Part shown: positions 24,869 to 36,758 of the stretch, in pieces
Numbering within the stretch: the stretch's first letter is position 1
Layout: each line of letters starts with the position of its first letter
Source of the DNA: Karstenula rhodostoma CBS 690.94
Taxonomy: Eukaryota > Ascomycota > Dothideomycetes > Pleosporales > Didymosphaeriaceae
Assembly (NCBI GenBank): GCA_010093485.1
Contig: MU001502.1
Span: 330,057-394,056 of the forward strand
Direction: 5' to 3'
Length of the DNA: 64,000 bases
Made by a program: the position numbers and the translations under genes
Notes under the pieces: generated by a model
Told to the model about the DNA's origin: nothing
Seen by the model: only the letters and a program-made list of their open reading frames with translations
The model's database searches: none

Positions 24869-25289
24869 GGGTGGTGAATTGGGAAGTGCGGGTGAGTACT
24901 ACGATAGATGGAAAGGATAGACAGAGTGCTGTTTGGTTGCTGTGGTGCCGCGGTGTCTTGGCGTCGGAGATAATATTGTGTCTGCTATTATTGATTGCGA
25001 ATCATGCTATGCTAGTTTGTTGGCAGGGTGGGGACACATGGATGGCTAACATCCTCTCGTGTGAGCGTGAAGACTAGATGTAAACTGTTCCGTCGGTCGG
25101 ATTCTCGACGGTTGAACTTAGCATTTTTCGAGCTACTTTGAGTATCTAGTATCTGAACGTAGTACTGTATCACAAGAGGCACCGTCGACAACTATCTGCT
25201 TGTAAGCTTGCTCTTAGTACAGCTGTTTCCTCATCGGCGAACTGGCATTTATCTCGCGTGGTGATCGAGCGCTCTCCGGCTTAACACAC
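24869..25289. other. convergent intergenic region
   Basis: This separates the 3' ends of the MFS permease and the XRCC4 gene. Nothing further was seen. Confidence 0.4.
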
Positions 25290-26808
25290 TCATAGTTCTT
25301 CGTCCTCGGTCTCATCATCTTCGTCAGCAGCGACTGGCGCAGGCTGTTTCGCCGGAGGTTTACTCCTCGTCGCTGGCCTTCCAAACGGTAGCTCGCGTCG
25401 CGGCGGTGGCGGTCCGGCGTCTTCGTCAGGAGCGGGCGTACTTTTCCGAGAACGCACTGTCAACGACGACGACCGAGGCGCTGCAGCTGGCTTTGCTCGC
25501 GTTGCGCGTGTCGTGGGGGCCGGAGCTTTGCTGCTGAATCCACCCTCGCCTTCGTCTTCAGTCTCGGTATCGGATGCACGGTCTGGAGTAGCTGCTCCAC
25601 CTTCATCAGAATCGTCGTCTTGCTCTCCTGTTTTCGCCTGGTCAATCTCCATCTGATCCTCGTCTGAAAGCTGCTCTGGCTCCGGCTCTGGTTCGGGCTC
25701 TGGGGCTTTTGCCTTCCGCTTGGATGTCCGCGATGCCGCTGCTTTGCGCGGTTTCGTCTCTTCCCGAACGGCTTGTACTGTTGTTGCTACGATGGTCACA
25801 TTAGCACCGAAGTACGTCCGAACGCCAATCCAAACGACTCACCAGTGTCTTTGTCAACCTTTGCGGTAGCAAGCAGTCGATTCTGGTCTCGGATCTTCCT
25901 CTTCTTCTCGTTCAGCAACTGCATAAACTGCTGCAGCATGGCGGTCTCCGTTTCATTTTTGGTTTTGATGAAGTCGTCAAGCTGCGCATTGAGCTTTGCT
26001 ATTGTATCTTGTTCGCCATGTGCTTGTGTTTTGGAGCCTGCGAGCTCTTGGAGGGTATGCTTGTGTGCCAATGCTGAGGCTTGCGCCCATTCGAACGGAT
26101 TGAACCTACATGGCTCAGTCAGATACTAGCCAATTTACTCATGACGCCGCGATCGAACACAAGGCCCGCAATGTCTCAGTTGCACCGTGTCACGTTGATC
26201 GCATTCGGTGTTGAACAAGTATTGTTCGTGTGCCAATAGTGCAATCAAGTGGAAACACGACTATCTCGCTCGTGACTAGGATGGGCGGGCACAACTTACT
26301 CGAACTCGTCATCTCTAGGAAGCCAGATCTCTCCTTGATTCACCTGTGTCACGTTAGATTGATTCGGAAACCGGACACGGAGCACCTCCGAGGCGTCGTC
26401 GTCTGACTTGCCTTGATTCCCTTGACATCCTGCTGGATGGTAATCTCGATGTTGTCGCCCTTGAGCGTGTACACCATCCGCACGTTCTCGAGCAATTTGG
26501 CCCCGTCACCTTCAGGCTGTTTTTGTAACAGGAAATGAGACAGAACTTGTTCCCACTCGTCGGCTGTACCCTTGAACTTGTGCTTCAATTTCGAGATGTT
26601 GCGATGCGAGACTATGATACACGGGTCAAAGAAGCAACGACATGACATCCATCTGTCCAATCTTACTTTTGGTGACATAGGGACTCTCGCCCTCGCAGGC
26701 CACGAGCCGCACGTCTAGCGGGTGAGAGCCCTCCTGCAGCACCTCCACCACGACGACCTCGCCGTCTCGTGCAGCGGGTTCGACGGGCACAATGAAACGG
26801 CCCCGCAT
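25290..26808 (-). CDS. XRCC4: XRCC4 / Lif1 homologue (non-homologous end joining)
   Basis: Scaffold that binds DNA ligase IV and XLF/Nej1 during repair of double-strand breaks in the nucleus. Five exons (26808-26667, 26611-26412, 26343-26300, 26105-25843, 25786-25290) fit in phase and give 381 residues. The globular head (about 1-125) starts MRGRFIVPVEPA and includes SHRNISKLKHKFKG and VKGIKVNQGEIWLP. The long helix (about 130-215) includes FNPFEWAQASALAHKHTLQE and then AQLDDFIKTKNETETAMLQQ, where ligase IV would bind. The C-terminal tail is acidic, Pro/Glu/Asp-rich and disordered, with basic patches. The second intron begins with GC instead of GT (AAG|GCAAGT). Divergent from byr4. Confidence 0.9.
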
Positions 26809-27506
26809 CGTGGCGAGCCGTCGGTACCACGCAAGACCACAGATGGGAGAGTTTGGAGCCGGCCCAGATGGGAAGGAAAGGCGTGGCTAATGACGAAGCT
26901 GTGGCGCGGCGTCAAACCTGGGCCTGATACACACCGGCGTGAGATCAGGGTGGTGCTTGTGATGTGGGAACGGGGCTAAGAGGGTGTGGTGGGAAGGCGG
27001 TTTGAGCGCTCAGGGTTTCGGTCGCGCCGAGGGAAAGTCGAAACAGGTCAGACGACAGACGACAACACGGCCCCGACGAAGCTTATATGCTGTCACCACA
27101 ACAGAGGCGGCGTGGTGTTGTGCAGGCGTGAGGCGCGTTGTTGCCTTCCAGGCACTCTTGTATTTAGGCGGGCCCGCAAGCAGGCTACGGTCGCGCAGTC
27201 GGTCTCTACACCGCCGTTCGAGTCGAACTACGTGCGGTACCTGCCAGGCTGCATAGCGGGTCTGGCCGTTGCGAGCGATCATCTGCACCCTCCACTCTCG
27301 CCCAGCACCCTGGGTGTGTTCTTGGTGTCGCGCATCCACGACGCGTAGGCACGGAGCAGCGGCAGGCCGCAGCTTCCTCTTTTCTGACCTCCTGGCCGCT
27401 CCTGCCCGCCAAGCTCGTCTAACAGGGTCTATCACCACTTCCCAGCCATCGAACTTCCTGCATCGCACCCACCCACGCGCGAACACACGACCCACACCTA
27501 TCCGCA
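26809..27506. promoter_or_regulatory. divergent promoter region of XRCC4 and byr4
   Basis: About 0.7 kb separates the two ATGs on opposite strands, so regulatory DNA is probably shared. No specific site could be assigned by eye. Confidence 0.4.
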
Positions 27507-30164
27507 ATGGCCGCGAAGGGCTCTTTCGCCCAGCGCATGGCCTCAATGGCGTCGTCCGTCGAGAACTGGGACGACGACACCGACTTCGACGGCTCCGCCG
27601 ACCTGTTTACCCACTCCATGTCCACCGTCCAGTCCACGTCGTCCCGCGTCTCCACCCGCTCTGAGTCCAACATGGGCGACGACGACTGGCAGGTCCTGCT
27701 CGCCCCCAACGACGAGGCCTCCACCATGAACGCGATATCCTCCGCAAAGGCAGCTGGCATCCCCATCCCCACAAGCGTGCCGTCGTCGGCCCTTCTCGGC
27801 GGCGCGATCAAAAGGCTGGGGAAGAAATCGAACCGGAAAATTGCCGTCGACGAAGACTGGGGCAACGACCTCGAGCTGCCCACCAATCCCGGCGAGGGGC
27901 TCAAGCTAAAGACACTGATGCCGCGCACCCCGGCAGACGACAACGACGGCTTCGACGACGACGACTGGGGCGAGGGCAGCTTGGGCATCCGCTTTGCAGG
28001 AACGAGTAGGGGGGCCCGTGGCCCACGAAGCTCCTCTGTCTCCGCCATGAGCCCTAGCATGGGCAGCATCGTGACCCTCGAGAGCGAAGACGACGAGCTG
28101 AACGGCCTGGTGCTGCCTCAAGAACCCATGGACTTTGCATCCCGATTGGAGAAGCTCAAGAAGTATGAGATGACTCTGCCTTCTCCGGATACTTCACCCT
28201 CGGGATTTACTCTCCCGAAACGCGCACCGCCGCCAACCTCAGCCCCTGTATTGGGACCCCCACTGGAGTTCACACCTTCGCCTGCACCACCACTATGGTC
28301 CCCACCACTGCCATCCGAGAGAGAGGTCGCGCAAGAGCTCGATGAAACCGAAGAGACCCCTAGACCTGCAGCTCCGCTTATAGGTGTTGAGGAGGAGGAT
28401 GACTTCATGGATGGGCTAGACATCGGCGGTGGACAAGTGCTTGACACGAACAAGCTCACGTTGAATCGCAACGTCAAGATCAAAAAAGCCCCCGCAAGGA
28501 TCACGCCGCCACCCGCCGCTCGTCCGGCCACCACATTGACCTTCACAGACAAAGACAAGTCATCCACGTCAAAGATCCCGAGGCCTCTTTCTACCAGCAG
28601 TCGCTCACGCCTCACGCCTGTCTACGAGTCAGGTGCTTCGCAAAGCGGAAACAGTCGACAGCCGCCCACAACCACAAGCGCTCAGCTTCTACGAGCCAAA
28701 CGTTCCGCCCCTCTACTACGAAACAACAACCATGCTCACCCGGCACGGTCGTCTGTTCCATTCCTTCCTGCAGGCAACTCGACGTCCCAATCTCACCACG
28801 TCATGGCGAAACCTCCGTCCCGTGGCCACTTGCGCAGAGATTCAGACCCACGTCGACCTCAATCTCCATCCACAAGGTCGTACTCACGCGGTCCAACGGA
28901 CACGCCAAGTAGGAATGGCATGCGAAGGGAATTGGCACCTTCGGCCCTCCCCCGCCAACCCCAAAAGCTCACTTTCCCTAAGGGCCGAAAGCATAACTTT
29001 GGTGATGGCACCGAGCTCGAAATTTTCGATGACCTGCCAACCTCCGCAACTAAAGAAAAGCAGTTCGAGAAAGCACCACGTAACGTGGCCAGTAACAAGA
29101 CCCTACGGTCGCAGACAAGTGTCTCCAAGCTTCCCATGCCGGATCGCATGGCTACGCCCATGCCACAAACCCCTCGGAGTCCACCTAAAATCGATAGTAC
29201 TCCACGATTCGCTCGAGACACTGCAGCGAGCCGCAATGCACGTGAACAGCGTCTCGCTGGCATACGTACACGAGGCGATGGCCCGGTTCCGCCGAGCCCC
29301 TCGATCAACTGGAAGGTGCATGTAGCGGCTAGGAGTCCGCACACCAGTCCAACTGCCCACCGAAAGAAGGGGTCTGGGGCAAAGCCACAGCTAATTCGAG
29401 GCTTGTTTGAACCAGGTTCACGAAGTAAGATCCACTGTGTGTGGACACTGTGCACAGGCTGACAGATTATAGCTGAGAAAGGTATGATATATAACCCGAC
29501 TATGCAGCGATGGGAAGGGAACGAAGAAGCCCTTGCTCCTTTCACGCATCCCAACGGGTCTTCCGCCACTTTGGATCTCACGACAGTGAGCACACCCACC
29601 TTCTCGCCAATACACAATCCCTTTAGCCACCCGCATGAGCGCTCGCACTCCATCTCTCATACCGCCTTGTCGAAGATCCAACTCAAGAATGTCTCGTCGC
29701 GTGCAGTCAACGTCGTGCCACGGCCGGCACCCTCACCACCGCGTCCTGCACTGATCTCGCAGAAGACCATGCCTCGCGGTGTACAGTACGAAGGTCGGAT
29801 GGTCTTCGATCCTGTCAAGATGACCTGGCTCAAGGCGCCGCGTGAACCCAATGACCCTCGCTCTCCCTCAGTCGCAGACGACGACGAAGACCCCTTCGCA
29901 GGGCTAGAGGACCTGAAAGACAACGTGAGCGTTGCTGGACACGGTGACACTGGAACCGGCGCTCCTGGTGTCGAAGACACGTCCTTCGTCGGCGAAGAGT
30001 TCGATCTTGGTCCCAGCTTCATTCGCCGACAACGGGAAGAAGAAGCCATTTGGCGCCGCAAAACCGAGAGCTGGGTCGGCATTATGCGCGACACTGGCGA
30101 GCACAAGCACGGTTGGAGATGGGAGTTACGCAGAATTGCCATGCATGCCTCGGAAGAGAGGTAA
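27507..30164 (+). CDS. byr4: Byr4/Bfa1-type septation GAP subunit
   Basis: With Cdc16/Bub2 it forms the two-component GAP for the Spg1/Tem1 GTPase at spindle pole bodies and so restrains the septation initiation (mitotic exit) network. Exons 27507-29424 and 29473-30164 (48 nt intron, phase kept) give about 869 residues. Byr4 hallmarks: an N-terminal SVENWDDDTDF motif (about 17-27), a repeat-like DEDWGNDLELP near 114, DDDDWGEGSLG near 152, and RKHNFGDGTELEIFDDLP near 495. The C-terminal module has GMIYNPTMQRWEGNEEAL, MVFDPVKMTWLK, EDPFAGLEDL and FIRRQREEEAIWRRKTESW. The regions between are disordered and Ser/Pro-rich, with many candidate phosphosites. The frame is intact. Confidence 0.92.
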
Positions 30165-30753
30165 TCGCGCCCCTTGCATTTGCGTCGACCTTTTGGAGCG
30201 CATGCACTGGATATGCATTGTACAGTCACGATTTACGACCGCATCGGCCCACTTTGGCCCCCTGGCGCATATTTGGGCGCTCAGCTTGAGCGAAAAGCCA
30301 TCTGGGCGTTGAGGATTTTCTTATAAGATATCCTGAGTGTTATGTTGGGTGCCTTCGCAGGCACCTCACTCTAGCGACGCGTTATGATTTATGCCTTTCT
30401 TTGCATACCGAGAGTATTCGAGAGGAGCATCTTGCTCTGGATAGAAACGTCGATTTCTTGGTTTGTTCATTTTCCTCTCTGGCGTTACTCGGATGTGGTT
30501 GCCAATGCTCAATCTTGCTAATGATTACAGTAGGGATTTTTAATATGGTGAAAATAGCTAGCTTCATTAGTTCAAATGATTCATGTGCTTGAGTTCAGTC
30601 GCTGTTGCCTTCAGTGATCTTGTTGCCTTGTACTCGTCGTTGCCTTGACATGCAGGTACGGCGGTTAGTGGGGCAAGATTGGTGGGGTACAAACTTTCGA
30701 CCCTCGCTCGGCCTGGTGTTTACATTCTCCCTCCCAACTTCCCCTTCGCACAC
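30165..30753. other. intergenic region
   Basis: This holds the 3' side of byr4 and the promoter of the WD40 gene. No supported gene. Confidence 0.4.
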
Positions 30754-32043
30754 ATGTCGCAATCTAACGACCCGGGCCATTTCTTCCAGACGGAGTGAGT
30801 TCCGGACTCACCCTCACCACCATGACTGAAACAACTACCTAACGATAGCTAGTGCGTGGCACAGCGAGACCGCGCGCCGGGCTGCAAAGTCTAAGAACGA
30901 CAAGGGAAACCCCGTCAAGCTGCCCTCTAAGATTCTCGCCGTCGCTGCAGACCCGCATGATGACTCGCTCATCTACGTTGCAGAAGCAGCGGGAACCGTA
31001 AAGCGAATAAATCCTGAAGTCGGTTAGACCTCCGCCCGTCGTCCTACGCCTAAATGATTACGAATCAGAGATAGAGCTGCATGCTAATTCTGGGTGTGCA
31101 GGCTGAAGAGAAGAAGGTCGTCGCTACATACACTGGCCCCGAGGCGCCGCTTACCTCGCTCGCTATCTCGCACAAGTCGGGCAAACTGTTTGCGGGGTGC
31201 TGGGACAAGACGATTTGGAGCTGGGATGTGAAGAGCAGGAGGCCTGGACAGCGGTTTCGGGGCCATGCAGACTTCGTGAAGACTGTTCTTGTATTCACAC
31301 TACAAGGAAGGGAGCTGCTGCTCTCTGGGTCCCAAGATGCAACCATCATTGTCTGGGACGCTGTGACAGGCCAGCGATTGTACACGTTGAAGGGTCACAC
31401 TCGGGGTATACTGGCGCTTGCGCTTGACCCGCTGGAATACGATCCTGCAAAGGAAGAGGCTATTGTGTTCAGTGCTGGCAGCGATCGCGAGATCAGAAGA
31501 TGGAGAGTTGGCGTCAGTGCGGGGAAGGAGATAAAAGAGGAGCCGTTTCCGATTCTCGCGCACGAAACCAGCGTCGACCTCATACACTTCGACTCGGATG
31601 GTGACCTCTGGACCGCCTCTGCGGACAAGACTGCGAAGTGTCTTTCCCGTGCGCGCAATTGGGAAGAGGACTCGTCATTCGAGCATCCGGACTACACGCG
31701 CGACGTGGCGGTTGATGAAGACGGTGGGTGGGTTGTAACTGCGTGCCGAGACGAAAACGTACGGGTCTTTGAGAAGGGCAGTGGCAAGCTACATCACGTC
31801 TTTGAAGGACATTTTGAGGAGGTGACTGCGTTGGTGTTGTTGAGGCAGAGGGTTATTAGCGTGAGTATTGACGGGAGTGTGAGGACATGGAGTTTGAAAG
31901 CGCAGGAACTGGCGAAGGCGATCCAGGAAGCGGAGGATGAGAAGGAAGGCAAGGTAGAGGAGAAGGTTGAGGAAAAGAAGGAGGGGCTTTTGACGCTGGA
32001 GGAGGAAGAGGAGCTCGCAGCGTTGCTGGAGGACAGCGACTGA
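30754..32043 (+). CDS. WD40-repeat protein
   Basis: Three exons: 30754-30794, 30853-31018 or -31022, and about 31102-32043, giving about 382 residues. The first acceptor must be the second AG (GCTAG) because the first would create a stop. The donor of the second intron is ambiguous. WD blades are visible: LTSLAISHKSGKLFAGCWDK with TIWSWDVK; then LLLSGSQDATIIVWDAVTG; then IVFSAGSDREIRRWRVG; then DLWTASADKTAKCL; then VVTACRDENVRVFEKGSG; and VISVSIDGSVRTWSL. This makes a seven-blade propeller plausible. The C-terminus is a charged Glu/Lys coiled coil (about 330-382). It is a scaffold protein of unknown complex; I do not recognise a named orthologue. Confidence 0.85.
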
Positions 32044-32535
32044 TGTATAGACTGGCAAGTTCTAGAGCCGTGCATTGGATAATCGACCAGTTGAGATCTT
32101 GCTCACATCACACAACACACCATGTATACTCGCATCATGATGACTAGAACATTGCCTGAAGATGGTTTCGGTTAGTAGAACAAAAGTCCAGCTTATACGC
32201 GCGCCGTGTGCCCTGACTGGCCTCCATTTTCAGGCCACTAGCTAAAGATCGTATACCCATGTTATCAAATTCCAGGTTCGTCGAGTACCAGGTCGCTAAT
32301 AGTCCTAAGTACTGATGGCCGAGGCCCGCATGTCTTGGCAGCCGTTCCCCGCAACCTCCGCACTCCTCCACTCGTCCCCCAACGACCGAGTTCCAACGAG
32401 TCATCACCATGTCGAAACCGAAGCTCCAACACACGCCCGGAGATACCAAGAACCTCCATAACATCCCGATGCTATATACGAACCGATGAGACACCTTCCC
32501 TCCCTAACCACGCATTGCCCCACGCCTCCACTACC
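32044..32535. other. intergenic region
   Basis: This holds the 3' side of the WD40 gene and the promoter of the acyl-CoA dehydrogenase. Nothing else was seen. Confidence 0.4.
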
Positions 32536-34060
32536 ATGGCGACCGACACCATGAACTTCTCCATCCCGCCCGCCCTCCAGCAGTACCTCGGCGATCTAGA
32601 CAACTTCATAGAGGAAAAGATAGTCCCGCTGCAAAAGAAAGACGACAACGAGCGGTTCTTCGACCACCGGCGCGAACACGCGCGCACAGACTGGGACAAC
32701 GGCGGGCTGCCGCGATCCGAGTGGGAAGCCCTGCTGCACGAGTGCCGACGCCTCGCAGACGACGCGGGGTTCTACCGGCTCTCGCTGCCCAAGCAGTACG
32801 GCGGGCGCAGCGACGCCGACGGCCGCGGGTCGAATCTGTGGATGGCCGTCATCCGCGAGCACCTTGCTGCCAAGGGGCTGGGCCTGTTCAACGACCTGCA
32901 GAACGAGCACTCGGTCGTGGGCAACTTCCCAGATGTGGTCATGGTTATGAACTACGGGGATGCGAGACAGCGGGAGGAGTTGATTGGGGGGAGGCTGGAG
33001 GGGAGGGTCAGGATTACGTTTGGGTTGACGGAACCTGGGCATGGGAGCGATGCGACGCATATGGCTACGCGGGGGCGGCCGGAGAGGAGGAATGGCGTCG
33101 ATGGGTGGGTGTTGGATGGGAGGAAAAAGTGGCAGACGGGCATGCATGCTGCGACGCATTGTTTTATTTTTGCGCGGACGCAGGGGGAGCACGGGCAGGC
33201 GAGGGGGATAAGTTGTTTTGTGGTGCCGAGGGAGACGCCGGGGTTGGAGGTGGAGAGTTATGAGTGGTGAGTGATGATATCCAACCCGTCTCCCGCAATG
33301 GTCTTGGTTTCTTGCTTGCTTGCTTGCTTGCAGTCGACTGACAGCCGCGCAGGACGCTCAACATGCCGACCGACCACGCCACCGTTTCGATAAAGAACGT
33401 ATGGGTCCCCTCCACCGCCATCCTCGGCCCCGTCCACAACGGCCTAGGCGTCGCGCAAGCCTTCGTCCACGAAAACCGCATCCGGCAAGCTGCCTCCTCC
33501 CTCGGCGCAGCCCTCTACTGCGTCCGCGAATCCGTCGCCTGTACGATACTCTCCGGTACAAAGTCGCTATGTCTTAGACATGGACACTTCGTACATAAAC
33601 CCACTTGTGTGACTCAGCTGACTTTGTACCCGCGAGTATAGACGCCAACGCCCGCGCCCCCTTCGGCACCCCCCTCGCACACAACCAAGCCATCCAATTC
33701 CCCCTCGTCGAACTCGCCACCCAGTGCGAAATGCTGCGCCAGCTCATCCGCAAGACCGCCGTGGAGATGGACGCCATGCCGCACGTGGAAGTCGAGAAGC
33801 GCATCGGGGATAAGGTGTCCATGTGCAACTACTGGGCTAACAGACTCTGTTGCGAGGCCGCGGACCGCGCGATACAGGTCCACGGCGGGAACGGGTATAG
33901 TCGGCATTGGCCGTTCGAGCATATCTGGCGGCATCATCGGCGGTATCGGATTACAGAGGGGAGCGAGGAGATCCAGATGAGGAAGGTTGCGGCGTATCTG
34001 TTTGGATTTGGGGGAAGGAAGAGCTTGGTGGATGCCACGGCCAAGGAGGCGAAGTTGTAG
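32536..34060 (+). CDS. acyl-CoA dehydrogenase with peroxisomal signal
   Basis: FAD enzyme that oxidises acyl-CoA at the alpha-beta bond. Exons 32536-33266, 33353-33540 and 33642-34060 fit in phase and give 445 residues. The N-terminal helical domain includes LSLPKQYGG. The FAD/substrate strand motif ITFGLTEPGHGSDATHM lies near 170, followed by KKWQTGMHAATH. The C-terminal domain has YANARAPFGTPLAHNQAIQF, AIQVHGGNGYSRHWPFE and YRITEGSEEIQMRKVAAYLF, all characteristic. The last three residues are AKL, a canonical type-1 peroxisome-targeting signal, and there is no mitochondrial presequence. So peroxisomal beta-oxidation or branched-acyl breakdown is likely. The first intron contains a (TTGC)n run. 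Confidence 0.93.
33311..33332 (+). repeat. (TTGC)n run within an intron
   Basis: About five TTGC units lie in the first intron of the acyl-CoA dehydrogenase gene, just before the branch-point region. Confidence 0.8.
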
Positions 34061-34136
34061 AATATTCAGCCGAACGGCATGGTGTGCTTTGATGTTGTTA
34101 CTGGGGCGTGAGTGATGTGTGCCGAAGCTGGTTCGT

Positions 34137-34571
34137 TCATCCGAGTAGTAGAGCGAGATGGCTGCGGAGTGTCCTGTTTAGCCTGGGCAGTGCGTCTCCC
34201 TCGAGGAACACCGGCAGGAGTAGCACCACGAGCAGGAACCACACTCCTAATCCGCCGATCCAGAGAAACGTGCGTCTATAGTCAGGTCGCCATGGTATCC
34301 GTGGTAGCGGTTTGCCTATCCTGCCCTTTGGTTGATCGAAGTGTATCCCTTCTCTTGTCCGTGGTGGCGCATTCCATATCCCACTCTCAGACTGCTCAAC
34401 GCGTACATTGCTGACAGGTGGAGGCGGTGGCAGTGGCTTCACAGCCGCTCCCGTCAACGGAGGTGGTCGCCTGCGGCGCAAGCGTGTATCATCTGTGGTA
34501 TCTTTAGGCGGAACGGGAGGCGGCACATCTGTTTCCCGCTGGGTCTGTTCGGTTGGGTTGTTTGGTGTCAT
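34137..34571 (-). CDS. small Pro-rich single-pass membrane protein
   Basis: Single exon of 144 residues on the minus strand, convergent with the acyl-CoA dehydrogenase gene and 76 bases from its end. Residues 1-100 are Pro/Arg-rich and disordered (VPPPVPPKD, PLPPPPPV). A single hydrophobic helix at 102-123 (FLWIGGLGVWFLLVVLLLPV) is followed by a 20-residue tail, so a C-terminally anchored topology with the N-terminus in the cytosol is likely. I do not recognise the family. The clear split into a proline-rich part and a membrane helix supports a real gene. Confidence 0.55.
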   Translation of the reverse strand: MTPNNPTEQTQRETDVPPPVPPKDTTDDTRLRRRRPPPLTGAAVKPLPPPPPVSNVRVEQSESGIWNAPPRTREGIHFDQPKGRIGKPLPRIPWRPDYRRTFLWIGGLGVWFLLVVLLLPVFLEGDALPRLNRTLRSHLALLLG

Positions 34572-36758
34572 TGTGGTCGTCAGGATGAGACGTGGGGTCG
34601 GTACTTTGACAGGAAGCGGCGTTGCCGTATCGGGCTAGCGGGGCTGGGATGGCGAGACGTCGGTGCCAGCGGGAAGTCTTGATGGAATAGCATAACATCC
34701 ATACATGATCAACGAGGCGGGATCCTTGAGGCTTTTTTTGGGTGGTGTAATGGGAGGTAAGTTACCCTAGGATAGTAGTTGTCGCTGCTGAAAACAGTGG
34801 TTGACATCGTGTATTCGAGGTACATCGCTCAGCGTGCAGCGGGTGCGTGTCCAGCAAGGTAGTCTTGTTGGTATACTGGACTGGAGGCACATTTCTGGAG
34901 TTACGTTCGATATCAAGGTAAGCTAGGGTATTAGTTCCTGGTTGCGCCAAATTGTTAACAAAGCACGCTGCCGTAGAGTCCTGAAACATCATATAATTTT
35001 CTTCGTTTCCTGGAGTCGAAAGACTAACACCATGAGATTCCATGCGGTCTCAGGAAGTAATGGATGTTGCTTGATACATGACGCCTAATATACATTAAAC
35101 GAACGACTAGTAGTGGGGATTGCTAGAATAGGCTGCTCTGGGGAAATTTGGTAGGTATGTCTCAGAAACATAACTAATATACCGCTGATCTCAAGTCGCG
35201 CTTACGGGCGCTGGTGCTCTGCAGCAGGTTAAGAGGCAGGTATTCAGACCTGAAAACGCGCTTGGCGCAGCCGAGCCACCTCCAGGGCCGAGAACTACAT
35301 CCGCCTCTATTCCTTGCCCTCCTGTACTTTCGCGCCGCGGTTAATTGCTTGCGCTTTACAGAAAGACGTGATAAGTTGTAATAGACGCACCTGGCAGGTG
35401 TAAAGTGAGTCAAGAAAACCCCCGCTGTACTCTGAAGAGGGCTAAAAGAAGCTCCGCATAGCTGTAGCGCCCCATTGTTGTTGATTCTTTCTTAACCCAA
35501 GTTGAAAAAGAAAGGCAACCTTACTAGTAACCCTAGTAACAAAGGATTGTCTTGCAAAAAAAAAGAGAACCCTGGTGGCATCCTAGAATCCCTTAAAGTG
35601 GCCACCGCCGAAATCAGAGGACCCTCAGCCGGGATTCGAACTCAAGCCCTTTTTGAAAACCCTCGAACCCCACATATTAAACCCCCAGAAACCACATGTC
35701 TGACCACTAGACCAACGGGCGATGAGATGATTTTGATAATAATTGTACTATAATAAAAATACATATACCCATAGAAAAGTATATCAGTAGTCAAGTGAAT
35801 GAGGTGAAGGACGTGTATTCGCCACGCAGGTGAAAGGTTGATAATTATCAGGCGCACACACGATTAAAAACATATGCCTACGACATTAAACGGTGAAAAA
35901 TAAAGTAGAACAGCAACTTTAGAACAAATCTATTAGAAGATATATACGCAATAGGTACAGCACCTTTTTAGATACATGAGGGTACTAAAGTGCAGCGCAG
36001 GTATACTTGACTTTACATTAATAAGATAATAGGTTCACTAAAATGTTATCCTGCAACGAGCCATGAGTAGAATTAAGACTATTCTAGATTCCTTTAAATC
36101 TTTTCTACGCAGACATCTATGCAAAGATCTTGTAGAAGCCACTCCTTCGGTACCGGATTAAATCGTGAACTTCAGTAGTACCTCGGTCTCATTTAATTCT
36201 TGTATTATACGATGGAAGAATGCATTAGGGAGATACCCATGTGGGGTATTGGGAATAATCTACACATTAGCTTGCGGAAGTTGGTTGTTGTAAACAAGTA
36301 TCGCTAGTTGTAATTGCCTATATGGACTTTACGTCTCTTTAACTGAGCTTATGCGACATGCAGCATTAAATCATGGAATCGTTCGATTGTATATAAACTA
36401 CTAAACACGATCTGGAAGAAGATTGAACCTTCGTCCACAGGCACATTCACCTGACTTAATCCAGGGCCATGCAGGCTGAGGCGAATCATTTACAACCTTC
36501 ACCATTAGTCCTGACAGTCAGTCACAAGTTTAAAATAATCAATGTGCATCCTTTTTTTTTTAACATTAATTGAAATGTAAACTACTCTATTTTGTGCCAC
36601 TCCATTGACATCGTGACTGTCATTGCGCAAGAGCGCAAAAAAGAAAAACGCCCCATTTGTCGCGAATGTCAACTAAACATTCCAAGCAAGAAATTGACTC
36701 AAAACTAAGGCCACTACCATTTTCACGCCATCATGCTACCATGCATCACTGTTGATGC
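34572..36758. other. AT-rich gene-free relic zone
   Basis: About 2.2 kb with no credible gene. Base composition becomes clearly AT-rich from about 35.4 to 36.7 kb, with many TA-rich tracts. A more GC-rich island at about 35.17-35.41 kb looks like a fragment of older sequence. A tRNA-like element lies at 35646-35720. The pattern resembles a repeat remnant decayed by C-to-T mutation (RIP), but no transposon family was recognised. Confidence 0.5.
35646..35720 (-). other. tRNA-like element, probably a decayed tRNA or tRNA-derived repeat
   Basis: On the minus strand, GCCCGTT at the start can pair with the AAAAGGGC-like end, with one mismatch, over a span of about 75 bases, the length of a tRNA. 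An A-box-like TTGGTCTAGTGGTC lies at 35702-35715 and a B-box-like GGGGTTCGAGG at 35661-35671. The T-stem and the anticodon stem do not pair well, so this is probably not a working tRNA. A second B-box-like GAGTTCGAATCCC lies just downstream at 35631-35643. Confidence 0.35.
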
